A stretch of DNA of 40,677 nucleotides, taken from positions 1-40,677 of the forward strand of contig CABXPS010000004.1 of NCBI GenBank assembly GCA_902514095.1. The letters run 5' to 3'. The translations under genes were made by a program, and so were the position numbers. Within the stretch, counting starts at the first letter, position 1. Each line of letters opens with the position of its first letter. The DNA is from an uncultured marine group I thaumarchaeote. Lineage in GTDB: Archaea; Thermoproteota; Nitrososphaeria; Nitrososphaerales; Nitrosopumilaceae. Shown in pieces: positions 8,571 to 15,854 of this stretch. The notes under the pieces were generated by a model that saw nothing but the letters and a program-made list of their open reading frames with translations, did not search any database and was not told where the DNA came from.

Positions 8571-9271
8571 TAAAACGAAAATTCTTGGGACAACATTTTC
8601 TTAACTCAAAATCTATTGCAGAATTTATTGTTAATGAAGCTCAAATTTCTAAAACTGATGTTGTTTTTGAAATTGGAACAGGACTTGGCATGTTGACCCC
8701 ACTATTATGTAAAAAAGCTCAAAAAGTCATATCAGTTGATGCTGATGAACGTCTAATTAAAAAGGCAAAATTTGAATTCTCTACACTTCATAATCTTGTG
8801 TTAGAGTCAGGTGATGGATTTAAGAAAAAACGTGATTTTACCATTTTTGTTTCTAATCTTCCTTATTCTAGGAGTAAAGATGCTGTTGAATGGTTGGCAC
8901 ATAACTCTTTTTCTCATGGAATAATTATGGTCCAAAAAGAATTTGCAGAAAAACTTCTTGCACAGTCAAAAAATAGAAGATCTATTAGCATAATTGCAAC
9001 TCATGCATTTGATATTACAAAAATATCTGATGTTGGTAAGAATAATTTTTCACCTGCACCAAAAGTTGATTCAGTAATTTTAAAAATTTCTAAAAAAATT
9101 GATATGGATAAAAAATTAATTTCTATCATTAATGATATTTTTTCTTATAGAAGAAAAACTGTGAAAAATATTTTAAAACAATTCAATAAACAAAGTAGTG
9201 TAGAGAAACGTGTCGATGAACTTTCAGGGGATGAAATAGTTAATCTTGGAAAACAAATTCTTGCAAAATGA
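8567..9271 (+). CDS. ksgA: 16S rRNA dimethyladenosine transferase KsgA/Dim1
   Basis: A 234-residue class I methyltransferase starting KRKFLGQHFLNSKSIAEFIV, the family N-terminus. The SAM-binding motif is FEIGTGLGMLTPLL, and the catalytic motif IV is NLPYS near residue 97. It dimethylates two adjacent adenines in the helix 45 loop of 16S rRNA during late small-subunit assembly. The protein is shorter than the usual 260-270 residues, mainly through a reduced C-terminal helical domain (FSYRRKTVKNILKQF is still present). It overlaps DUF655 upstream and the next methyltransferase downstream. Confidence 0.93.
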   Translation: MIKRKFLGQHFLNSKSIAEFIVNEAQISKTDVVFEIGTGLGMLTPLLCKKAQKVISVDADERLIKKAKFEFSTLHNLVLESGDGFKKKRDFTIFVSNLPYSRSKDAVEWLAHNSFSHGIIMVQKEFAEKLLAQSKNRRSISIIATHAFDITKISDVGKNNFSPAPKVDSVILKISKKIDMDKKLISIINDIFSYRRKTVKNILKQFNKQSSVEKRVDELSGDEIVNLGKQILAK

Positions 9272-9782
9272 TGAATATCCTCCATCTGAGGATACTTTTT
9301 TTATTGCAAATAATATTGAACATGAAAAAGGAGATTATGCGCTAGATATTGGAAGTGGATCTGGGTATCTTACAAAATTACTTTCTGAAAATTTTTCTTT
9401 TGTTGTTGGGACTGATATTAATTATACTGTATTACAACATCAAAGCTCTTACAAAACAAATAATTTAATTTGTTGTAATAGTTCAGATGCATTAAAAATA
9501 AAATTTGATTTCATTGTTTGTAATTTACCTTATTTGGCAACTGATGACATTTTAGATATTGCAACTGATGGTGGTGTTGAAGGATTTGAGATACCAAAAA
9601 AAATCTTTGACTCATCTTTAAAAAATCTTAAAGAAACTGGCAAATTTATTTTTGTTACTTCTTCTTTATCTAATTATCAAAAACTTATAGATTATGTTGA
9701 AAAATTAGGTTTGAAAACTAAAATTATTGCAAGGAAGAAACTTTTTTTTGAAGAATTAATACTCGTAGAGGCAACAAATTGA
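9246..9782 (+). CDS. HemK/PrmC-Mtq2-like protein-glutamine methyltransferase
   Basis: A 178-residue class I methyltransferase. It starts with YPPSEDTFFIANNI, matching the YxPxEDSF opening of archaeal Mtq2-type enzymes, and continues ALDIGSGSGYLT (SAM motif I). CNLPYL near residue 95 is the NPPY-type catalytic motif. This family methylates the GGQ glutamine of peptide-chain release factor aRF1; that target is inferred. There is no N-terminal PrmC helical domain, as in eukaryotic Mtq2. The TTG at 9246 is one possible start and a second TTG at 9261 would serve. Either overlaps the end of ksgA. Confidence 0.85.
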   Translation: MENKFLQNDEYPPSEDTFFIANNIEHEKGDYALDIGSGSGYLTKLLSENFSFVVGTDINYTVLQHQSSYKTNNLICCNSSDALKIKFDFIVCNLPYLATDDILDIATDGGVEGFEIPKKIFDSSLKNLKETGKFIFVTSSLSNYQKLIDYVEKLGLKTKIIARKKLFFEELILVEATN

Positions 9783-10814
9783 TTATTTTCTTAAATTATT
9801 TTTTGCATATGTAATAATTGCATCTGTCATTTGTGTAGTAGTTGCATTACCTCCGATATCCCATGTTACTACTTTTCCTTCGTTGATAACCTGTTCAGTT
9901 GCAGAAAATATTGCATCTCTTACTTCTCTTTCCCCCATGTAATCTGCCATCCATGCACCTGATAACACAGTTGCTGTTGGATTTACTTTATTTTGTCCTG
10001 CAAATTGTGGTGCACTTCCATGTGCTGCTTCAAACATTGCATAATTATTTCCAATATTTGCAGAATAAATTAATCCAATTGAACCTACAAGAGCCGATGC
10101 AAGCTCTGAAATAATATCCATAAATAAATTGGTACTAACTAATACTGAACCATTAAACTGTTCAGTTGCAATTACCATTTGCTGTGCCATATTATCTATG
10201 TAAATTTCTGATAATTCTATTCCTGTTCCTTCAACTGCTTTTTGTGTTTCATCCCAAAATATTCCATCTGTTTGTTTTAAGATATTTCTTTTTGTAATTG
10301 CAACCATTTTTTTCATTTCAAATTTGTTTGCCCAATCTACTGCAGAGTCAACTAATCTTCTACTTCCTTGTCTAGTGATTTTTCTAATTGCTATTGCTGC
10401 ATCATCTGTAATTTTTGTCTCTACACCTGTGTAGAGACCTTCAGTTGCTTCTCTAAAACATACACAATCAAGTTTTCTGTTTGGTGTTAATCTATCATAA
10501 GTTTTAGTTGGTCTAATATTTGCATAAAGATCAAATTTTTGTCTTAATGTAACTGCAACACTTCTAGGAGCTCCTGGAACTGGGATTGTTGTCGTTGGAC
10601 CTTTGAAACAACAGTCTGAATTTTCTAATGTACTCATAGTTGAATCTGGGATATATGATGCATCTTTTCTTCCATTTTTTTCCCATTGTTCTGAACCCGC
10701 TTCACACAAAATAATCTCTGATTGAAAGTTACATTCCTTTAGAACTCTTAACATTGAATCTACTACTTCAGGTCCTATGCCGTCTCCTTTCATCACTGCA
10801 GTTTTTTTACTCAT
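9783..10814 (-). CDS. Isocitrate/isopropylmalate dehydrogenase family (NAD(P)-dependent decarboxylating dehydrogenase)
   Basis: A beta-decarboxylating dehydrogenase of about 343 residues. Seen are GDGIGPEVV at the N-terminus, the substrate-binding run SVAVTLRQKFDLYANIRP, REATEGLYTG, the metal-binding LVSTNLFMDIISELAS (NLFGDILSD in relatives) and EAAHGSAPQFAG. Subfamily choice among isocitrate, isopropylmalate and homoisocitrate dehydrogenase is uncertain. The TEGLYTG block and NAD-IDH-like DLYANIRP favour isocitrate or homoisocitrate. The latter would serve the lysine pathway encoded at 33.8-39.5 kb. The ATG at 10814 (MSKKTAVMKGDG) is preferred over an in-frame ATG at 10835 because the family N-terminus starts there. 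Confidence 0.88.
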   Translation of the reverse strand: MSKKTAVMKGDGIGPEVVDSMLRVLKECNFQSEIILCEAGSEQWEKNGRKDASYIPDSTMSTLENSDCCFKGPTTTIPVPGAPRSVAVTLRQKFDLYANIRPTKTYDRLTPNRKLDCVCFREATEGLYTGVETKITDDAAIAIRKITRQGSRRLVDSAVDWANKFEMKKMVAITKRNILKQTDGIFWDETQKAVEGTGIELSEIYIDNMAQQMVIATEQFNGSVLVSTNLFMDIISELASALVGSIGLIYSANIGNNYAMFEAAHGSAPQFAGQNKVNPTATVLSGAWMADYMGEREVRDAIFSATEQVINEGKVVTWDIGGNATTTQMTDAIITYAKNNLRK

Positions 10815-10907
10815 TATTGCAAGATTCTGATACACTTCTAATTAATTCTATAACTGTCCATATGACAACGAATGAATTTATTTACAGATACATCTAGTCA
10901 TAATTAT

Positions 10908-10994
10908 GCGGGGGTCGCCTAGCCTGGTAGGGCGTGAGATTGCTAATTTCATGTTCGCAAGAACTCGTGGGTTCGAATCCCTCTCCCCGCGCCA
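10908..10994 (+). tRNA. tRNA-Ser (anticodon GCT)
   Basis: An 87-base cloverleaf. The acceptor stem is GCGGGGG with TCCCCGC (one G-T pair), and a CCA is encoded at 10992-10994. The anticodon stem TGAGA/TTTCA has loop TTGCTAA, with GCT at 10942-10944, which reads AGC/AGT serine codons. A long variable arm (GTTC-GCAA-GAAC) confirms a class II serine tRNA. The T arm GTGGG-TTCGAAT-CCCTC contains one T-T mismatch. No intron. Confidence 0.93.
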
Positions 10995-11029
10995 TTAAAA
11001 CTTAATAGACCGATTTAGGCAGTTTTTTT

Positions 11030-11191
11030 ATGGGACGTAGAAAAAGTCAAAAAATTATTCGTACTGGTCCAAAGAATGCCACTACTGGAATGTGCCCTTT
11101 ATGCCAAACAATTGGAAAAATATTCCTTTTAGGCTCACCTGGTGAAGAACGAGCAAAATGTGAAAAATGCCGTCAAGAATTTGAATTATAA
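11030..11191 (+). CDS. Small zinc-ribbon protein, Elf1-like candidate
   Basis: A 53-residue protein beginning MGRRKSQK. It contains one four-cysteine zinc ribbon, C22-x2-C25 and C44-x2-C47 with 18 residues between the pairs, and ends QEFEL. The basic MGRRK start followed by CPxC and CxxC is the layout of the eukaryotic elongation factor Elf1, for which a crenarchaeal orthologue has been described. The eukaryotic C-terminal part is missing. Elf1 is therefore a resemblance, not a firm call. The gene starts 36 bases after tRNA-Ser; an A/T-rich stretch there could hold its promoter, or it may be read through from the tRNA. Confidence 0.75.
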   Translation: MGRRKSQKIIRTGPKNATTGMCPLCQTIGKIFLLGSPGEERAKCEKCRQEFEL

Positions 11192-11264
11192 TTTACCCTC
11201 AATATCTCTGAATTCAACCATTCACCCATAACCTTTTAAAACAATTTTCTAATCATAATTAATT

Positions 11265-11435
11265 ATGAGTTCAGAAGCTGAAACCATTTATGAGCGAGTT
11301 GCAAAACTTGAAGATGAAATTGCATTACTTCGTAGTGAATTGGATATTATCAAAAGAGCATTTAGAAATAAAATTGCCCGTCATGAAATATCACTGATCA
11401 AAGAAGGTAAAGAAGTAGATTCTATAATTGATTAA
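11265..11435 (+). CDS. Small predicted coiled-coil protein of unknown function
   Basis: A 56-residue ORF (MSSEAETIYERV) with a heptad-like run VAKLEDEIALLRSELDIIK, then a short basic helix (RAFRNKIARHE). It has no cysteines, signal peptide or membrane segment. The composition is that of a charged dimerising helix. Codon use resembles its neighbours. The stop codon overlaps the stop of the convergent SirB1-like gene by 4 bases. No family is recognised; the small-gene pair with the zinc ribbon upstream may be one transcript. Confidence 0.7.
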   Translation: MSSEAETIYERVAKLEDEIALLRSELDIIKRAFRNKIARHEISLIKEGKEVDSIID

Positions 11436-12250
11436 TTTTTTGTCTTTATACTTCTAATCAATTCTAAAATAAAATCTACGTCCTCTGCATTTGGATTTAT
11501 TTCTAAATATTTATTCAAATATTGTAATGCTTTTTTTGAATTAAGTAATCTTTGTTCCAAAATTCCTTTGTCTCTTATGTCCTCTGGAGATTCTGGTTCA
11601 ATTGCTAATGCCATATTTACACAACGTAATGCTTTTTCATATACGAATGATTGTATGTATGAATTTTTTAAATTACGAACCATTCTTATGAGAATTTGTT
11701 CATCTTTTACTTCATCCAAAAATTCTGGTTTGAATTCTAATTCCCCATCAAAATTTGCATCTAAAACTTCTTGTAAATCATCAATATCTAATAAACGTCC
11801 ATCATAAAATGGATCTAATATCATCTCTTCGTTATATTTCACTAATATGTGTCCTGGAAATCCTACAATTTTAAGATCCAACCCAATAAATTTTGCAATT
11901 TCAACATAAAGAATAGATATTGTAATTGGTAGACCTGTTTTTTTGTCTATGACTTCATTAAGAAAATTATTTTTTGGATTATAGTAATCATCATCATCTC
12001 CACTATAACCTAAATTTTCAAAGAGATGCTCATTTAACATTGAAATTAGATATGTTGGATTTTTTATATCGCTAATTGATTCTTTTAATGACATTCCAAT
12101 TTGATTGATTCTTTTAATGTATTCTTCAACATGTAAATCTGGATACTCTATTAATTGTGAGAATTTGAGACATTTTTCAATTAAGTTAAAGTTTGGATTT
12201 TTTACAAATGATATCCATTCTGCAACTAATGGATCAAATTTTTCACTCAA
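11432..12250 (-). CDS. SirB1/transglutaminase-like family protein with C-terminal TPR
   Basis: A 272-residue protein of the Transglut_core2 (SirB1) type. Diagnostic blocks are NNFLNEVIDKKTGLPITISILYVEIAKFIGL (family NSFLNEVLDRRxGIPITLSVLY), VGFPGHILVKY and ILDPFYDGRLL. The C-terminal about 80 residues are tetratricopeptide-like, with EKALRCVNMALAIEPESPEDIRDKGIL and a second unit. The family resembles transglutaminases but lacks their full catalytic triad, so enzymatic activity is doubtful. Its start lies 5 bases after the preceding 397-residue gene's stop, indicating an operon. Confidence 0.88.
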   Translation of the reverse strand: MSEKFDPLVAEWISFVKNPNFNLIEKCLKFSQLIEYPDLHVEEYIKRINQIGMSLKESISDIKNPTYLISMLNEHLFENLGYSGDDDDYYNPKNNFLNEVIDKKTGLPITISILYVEIAKFIGLDLKIVGFPGHILVKYNEEMILDPFYDGRLLDIDDLQEVLDANFDGELEFKPEFLDEVKDEQILIRMVRNLKNSYIQSFVYEKALRCVNMALAIEPESPEDIRDKGILEQRLLNSKKALQYLNKYLEINPNAEDVDFILELIRSIKTKN

Positions 12251-12255
12251 TATTA

Positions 12256-13449
12256 CTAACTCAGTTTTTTTAGGTATAATTGAGGATCTTTCAATTCTTT
12301 TGTATTTGGAGGAATTTCAATCATTTTTTTGAATGTATTTATGCCTAATTTTTCATATATTGTCTTGGTGAAGTCTTTACCCATACTTTTTCGCACTTGA
12401 TATGCAGAAAAATCAGTCCCCATAAACGTGGTAAGATAATTTTGAAAATCTTTGTCATCTTTTAAGATATTTTCAATGGCAAAAGCTGCCATTCCTTCCA
12501 TTGCAGTAAATGCCGCATGATGTTGCTGTATTGGAACTAACCATTTTTTGTAAATATCTAAAAGTTGTGGAATTGATTCTCCTATTTTTGGATCTATCTC
12601 TACATGAGTGAATGTCATTACATCTGGACCTATCTGTTCAATTAAGAAATGATCTGGATTCAAAAAGAAAAATAAATTTGCTTTTTTTGCAAATGGAAAA
12701 TCATCTGGTACAGCTTGTAATTGACAATATTCTGAAAGTTTGTTTGTTGTTTCAGTATCTAATGATAAAATAATGCTTGCTAATTCTTCATTTATTTTAT
12801 TGACTTCAATTGCTGCATTTTTATTCACTTGTTGTAAATTTTCTTGTGCTGCATGAATTAATTCTTCAAGAACCGTCATTTTTACAGCCCCTATGTATCC
12901 CGAGTTTACACTATCAAATTTTAATTCATATGGTTCACCTTGTTTATGAAGAATTATTCCTGGATATCTTGATAGAATAAATTTATTTAAATAAATTATT
13001 GAATCTAGATAATCTCCATACGTTGTTGTAATTTTAGAAATATATTGAATTGCATATGTAGAATATACTAAATATTTTGCAGTATCTTCTTGCATTAATT
13101 CTGCAATTTTTGTTTTATCCTCTTTTGCAACCGCATTGAATAATTCTGTTACAAATTCTTTAGATTCTTTATCTGCAAATACTTTTTCCCCCTTCAATCT
13201 TTTCAAATCCGTTAGTTCTGGAAATTTTAATTCAACATTTTTTGGAATTTTTACTCCTAAAAATTCTTCAACTTTATTTTTATAATCTGAAAAAATACCT
13301 GTTGCAATATCTTCCAAGTCCTTGAATTCTACTTTTCGACTTATGTCCTCGTTGGCTCTACTTGCTAATTTAATAATCTCTTTTTCTTCATCCAATTCCA
13401 CTGATAATTGCCCAAATAACGCCTCAGTAAATTCTTGAAATTCTCCCAA
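12256..13449 (-). CDS. Unidentified 397-residue protein with a degenerate zincin-like motif
   Basis: I do not recognise the family. The protein is soluble, largely helical and acidic at the N-terminus. VLEELIHAAQ (E195-E196-L-I-H199) resembles a HExxH metallopeptidase helix in which the first histidine is glutamate. About 120 residues later, AMEGMAAFAIE (E318) resembles the EGxAxF helix that gives the third zinc ligand in gluzincins. An HH pair (H310-H311) lies just before it. These could form a metal site or be remnants of one. There is no signal peptide or transmembrane segment. It is co-oriented and probably co-transcribed with the SirB1-like gene. Confidence 0.6.
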   Translation of the reverse strand: MGEFQEFTEALFGQLSVELDEEKEIIKLASRANEDISRKVEFKDLEDIATGIFSDYKNKVEEFLGVKIPKNVELKFPELTDLKRLKGEKVFADKESKEFVTELFNAVAKEDKTKIAELMQEDTAKYLVYSTYAIQYISKITTTYGDYLDSIIYLNKFILSRYPGIILHKQGEPYELKFDSVNSGYIGAVKMTVLEELIHAAQENLQQVNKNAAIEVNKINEELASIILSLDTETTNKLSEYCQLQAVPDDFPFAKKANLFFFLNPDHFLIEQIGPDVMTFTHVEIDPKIGESIPQLLDIYKKWLVPIQQHHAAFTAMEGMAAFAIENILKDDKDFQNYLTTFMGTDFSAYQVRKSMGKDFTKTIYEKLGINTFKKMIEIPPNTKELKDPQLYLKKLS

Positions 13450-13564
13450 TTTGTTTAAAATTTGAAAATACTACATTTAACATTAACTTGATTTTCTTAA
13501 AACAAAATATTTTGTTAGTAAAAAAAGAATAACAATGAAATATGCAATTATCCCTTAGTATTGT

Positions 13565-13870
13565 ATGGCAACTGCTGTGATAATTATCCCTATTTTGGTA
13601 GTCACTGTAATTGCACTTTCTTCTTATCTAGTCTATAAATTATTTTTACAAAATTTATTATCTAAACGATCAATAACTCAAACACTTGAAAAATATAATA
13701 TTGATAAGACTCCTTCTCAAATAATTAAAGAATACTATGAGAATAAAGGCGAATCCTTATCTCATCAAGAAATTCAAAAACTTGAAAAAAATTATACAAA
13801 AAATGAACCAGAACAATTTCTAGCAATGTATGATGCAATTAGAGATAATGATAAGACTAAAGAAAAATAA
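13565..13870 (+). CDS. Small single-span membrane protein, unknown function
   Basis: A 101-residue protein whose first 27 residues are a hydrophobic membrane segment (AVIIIPILVVTVIALSSYLV). A charged, helix-prone cytosolic tail follows, with QIIKEYYENKGESLSHQEIQKLEKNY. No domain is recognised. It converges on the SPFH gene with an 18-base gap between stop codons. Confidence 0.65.
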   Translation: MATAVIIIPILVVTVIALSSYLVYKLFLQNLLSKRSITQTLEKYNIDKTPSQIIKEYYENKGESLSHQEIQKLEKNYTKNEPEQFLAMYDAIRDNDKTKEK

Positions 13871-13888
13871 TAATTTACTTTACTGATT

Positions 13889-14752
13889 TTATGGTGAAGT
13901 TGGAATTGCAATAAATGGAGTTCCACCTTCTCCTACTACAAGTGGAAGTTTACCATCCCATGCTTGAGTCTTTAACCATTCTAGATAGTATGGATTTTGT
14001 GATAATGCATTGTTGATAATTGAAATTGCTTCTGCTTCACCTTGTGCTTCTGCAATGTTTGCTGCTGCTAAACCGACTGCTTGAGCTTCTAATTGTCTAG
14101 CTTCAACTTCTATTCTGATAAGATCATTTTCTGCTTTTTGGGCTTTTTGTTCTGCTTCTACTTTAGATTCAATTGCTTTAGCAAATAATGGTGAAAATTC
14201 GAAATCTGTAATTGAAATTACTTCTGTAGTTACGTAAAATTGATTTAATCTATCTCTAATTGCATTTTCAATATCTCCCTTAACTAGTGGTCTTTTTGTA
14301 ATTAATTCTTCTGCATTATAATTTGCTGTAACTTGTTTTACTGTTTCTTCAACTGCTGGTCCAATAACTCTATTTTCATAGTCTAATCCAATTTCCTTGT
14401 AAAGAAAATTTACTTTCTCATATTCTGCATGATAGTTTACAGTAACTGTTGTTTGAACTGTTTGAAGGTCTTTTGATGCACTTCTAGTCTCTTTATCATA
14501 TTTTAGAGTACGAACTTCAATTTGTACTACCTCATCTTGAAATGGCACAACAAAGTGAATACCTTCAGCAAGCGGTGGTGCTGTTAAATCTACTGCACTC
14601 CATTGTGTAAGTACTCCTCTATTACCTGATTCTACAATTTTAACAGATGAAGATGCAACTACACCTATTATGACAAGAACAATAATTGCTAAAAGAACTA
14701 TCTTAGCTCCTCCCATGTTTACATTAACTTTAGGTGATTGATACTTTGACAT
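13889..14752 (-). CDS. Prohibitin/SPFH-domain membrane protein
   Basis: A 287-residue band-7 protein. One membrane segment at about residues 15-35 (AKIVLLAIIVLVIIGVVASS) precedes an SPFH domain: VESGNRGVLTQW, PPLAEGIHFVVPFQDEVVQIEVRTLKY, then the AVEETVKQVTANYNAEELITKR helix typical of prohibitins. A coiled coil rich in E, A and K (AKAIESKVEAEQKAQKAENDLIRIEVEARQLEAQA) supports oligomer formation. It probably forms ring-shaped membrane scaffolds that influence membrane proteases. The operon partner NfeD or HflK is not present; two small membrane proteins flank it. Confidence 0.92.
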   Translation of the reverse strand: MSKYQSPKVNVNMGGAKIVLLAIIVLVIIGVVASSSVKIVESGNRGVLTQWSAVDLTAPPLAEGIHFVVPFQDEVVQIEVRTLKYDKETRSASKDLQTVQTTVTVNYHAEYEKVNFLYKEIGLDYENRVIGPAVEETVKQVTANYNAEELITKRPLVKGDIENAIRDRLNQFYVTTEVISITDFEFSPLFAKAIESKVEAEQKAQKAENDLIRIEVEARQLEAQAVGLAAANIAEAQGEAEAISIINNALSQNPYYLEWLKTQAWDGKLPLVVGEGGTPFIAIPTSP

Positions 14753-14858
14753 CTGAAATTCCTATGATATTTCCTACTATTATACCCATCACAATTTGTT
14801 CTTGGATTGTGGAATAATCTGCCTCAACAGATTTATCTTGTTTATTCTTAGCAGTATC

Positions 14859-15302
14859 ATGGAAGCTGATTTTTCATGGATTTATTTGATAATTTTCTTA
14901 ATGATTCCATTAGCTCGTATTTTGCCTCGTGTTTTGAAAAAATTGAAATATGGTAATTCTGAGTCTCAGGACATTCCTCAAAGACAATTTGAATCTAATT
15001 TTAATAGATATGAAGATCAATCTGATAACCCATTTGAATCTAATTCAACTGAATATCCAGAACCTCCAAAATCTTCTAAACCTCAAACCAAAAACATGCT
15101 TGTTTTAGGTGAATTACATAGAGGAGTAAAACAATTTGAAAACATCCAAAAAAATACTGGATTAACTACTGAGGAACTTGATTCTATTTTAGAAGACTTG
15201 GAAAATAACGGATTAATGAAAGCCCAACAAAAATCTGGATTATTTGGTATGAAAACTGAATTAATACCAACTGATAAAGGATTCAAAGAGTATTATTCCT
15301 AG
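14859..15302 (+). CDS. Membrane-anchored protein with C-terminal winged-helix-like domain
   Basis: About 147 residues from the ATG at 14859 (MEADFSWIYLIIFLMIPL). A TTTATC box near 14831 lies about 28 bases upstream, so this start is preferred over an in-frame ATG at 14796. One N-terminal membrane span is followed by a basic patch and a polar, proline-containing linker. The C-terminal about 65 residues have a winged-helix pattern: LVLGELHRGVKQFENIQKNTGLTTEELDSILEDLENNGLM, then a K/G wing. A DNA-binding domain tethered to the membrane is plausible. The gene is divergent from the SPFH gene. Confidence 0.75.
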   Translation: MEADFSWIYLIIFLMIPLARILPRVLKKLKYGNSESQDIPQRQFESNFNRYEDQSDNPFESNSTEYPEPPKSSKPQTKNMLVLGELHRGVKQFENIQKNTGLTTEELDSILEDLENNGLMKAQQKSGLFGMKTELIPTDKGFKEYYS

Positions 15303-15575
15303 ATATCTTATCTAATTCTACTCATAAAATTCAGATATTTTGTTTTAAACATATTTTTTTGTGTAACGTAAGAAAATTACATCTGGATCGATACTAATTT
15401 CGATAAGATGATTCATGATTGATGGATTTATTATGATTTTATGAATTGTAAAAAAGGATTTGTCCATAGTTTTGCATATTTTTCTATTTTAAATAAAACA
15501 TGTTGTATCCATTGCGGTATTGACAAGTCTATTTGATCTAAGCGGATACTTGTAAAATTTTAAGAATAATCTGTG
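15303..15575. other. Intergenic stretch with one very short cysteine-containing ORF
   Basis: AT-rich sequence between the membrane winged-helix gene and tRNA-Met. The only coding candidate is 15441-15536 (+), 31 codons starting MNCKKGFVHS and containing KTCCIHCG, a half zinc-finger-like cluster. It is too short to distinguish from chance or from a decayed zinc-finger gene. No convincing C/D-box RNA was found here. Confidence 0.35.
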
Positions 15576-15690
15576 TGCCGGGGGCGAGTTTCGAACTCGC
15601 GACCTCCAGATTATGAGTATTGCCTTAGTTGGAGAACCGTTAGAGTTTACCAATTGAACTGGCACTCTAACCAGGCTGAGCTACCCCGGC
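15576..15690 (-). tRNA. Elongator tRNA-Met (anticodon CAT) with a non-canonical intron
   Basis: The acceptor stem GCCGGGG/CCCCGGC with discriminator A at 15576 has no encoded CCA. D arm GCTC...GAGT and T arm GCGAG-TTCGAAA-CTCGC are intact. The mature anticodon arm is inferred as CCAGA-CTCATAA-TCTGG, with CAT at 15613-15615. This matches archaeal elongator initiator-distinct Met tRNAs. The 5' half supplies CCAG and the 3' half A-CTCATAA, so about 40 bases (15619-15658) interrupt the anticodon stem between positions 30 and 31 instead of the canonical 37/38. Exact splice sites are uncertain because a textbook bulge-helix-bulge could not be drawn by eye. Mature length is about 75. Confidence 0.88.
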
Positions 15691-15854
15691 ATACTATATG
15701 CTCCAAAATATGGGAAATTAAATGATTCTACGGTGCTAAATTATGTCATATTTTTTGATTTTTTTCCAATTTCATAATTTTAGGATTTTGACATTTTTCT
15801 CTATTTTTAAAATCTGCCAAAATCTGCTTTTTCTTTTGGTGCTGGTTTTTTTAT

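Noticed and set aside
9246-9271. Frameshift splitting one methyltransferase into ksgA and the following gene
   Set aside because: Each product has its own SAM motif and its own NLPY catalytic motif, so these are two complete genes with a normal overlap.
9783-10835. Start of the dehydrogenase at the ATG at 10835
   Set aside because: The family N-terminus aligns from MSKKTAVMKGDG; the extra seven residues (MYQNLAI) are unlike the family.
15441-15536. A 31-codon ORF with a CCIHCG cluster as a gene
   Set aside because: Too short, no promoter at the right distance and only half a zinc-binding site; it is described within the intergenic entry only.
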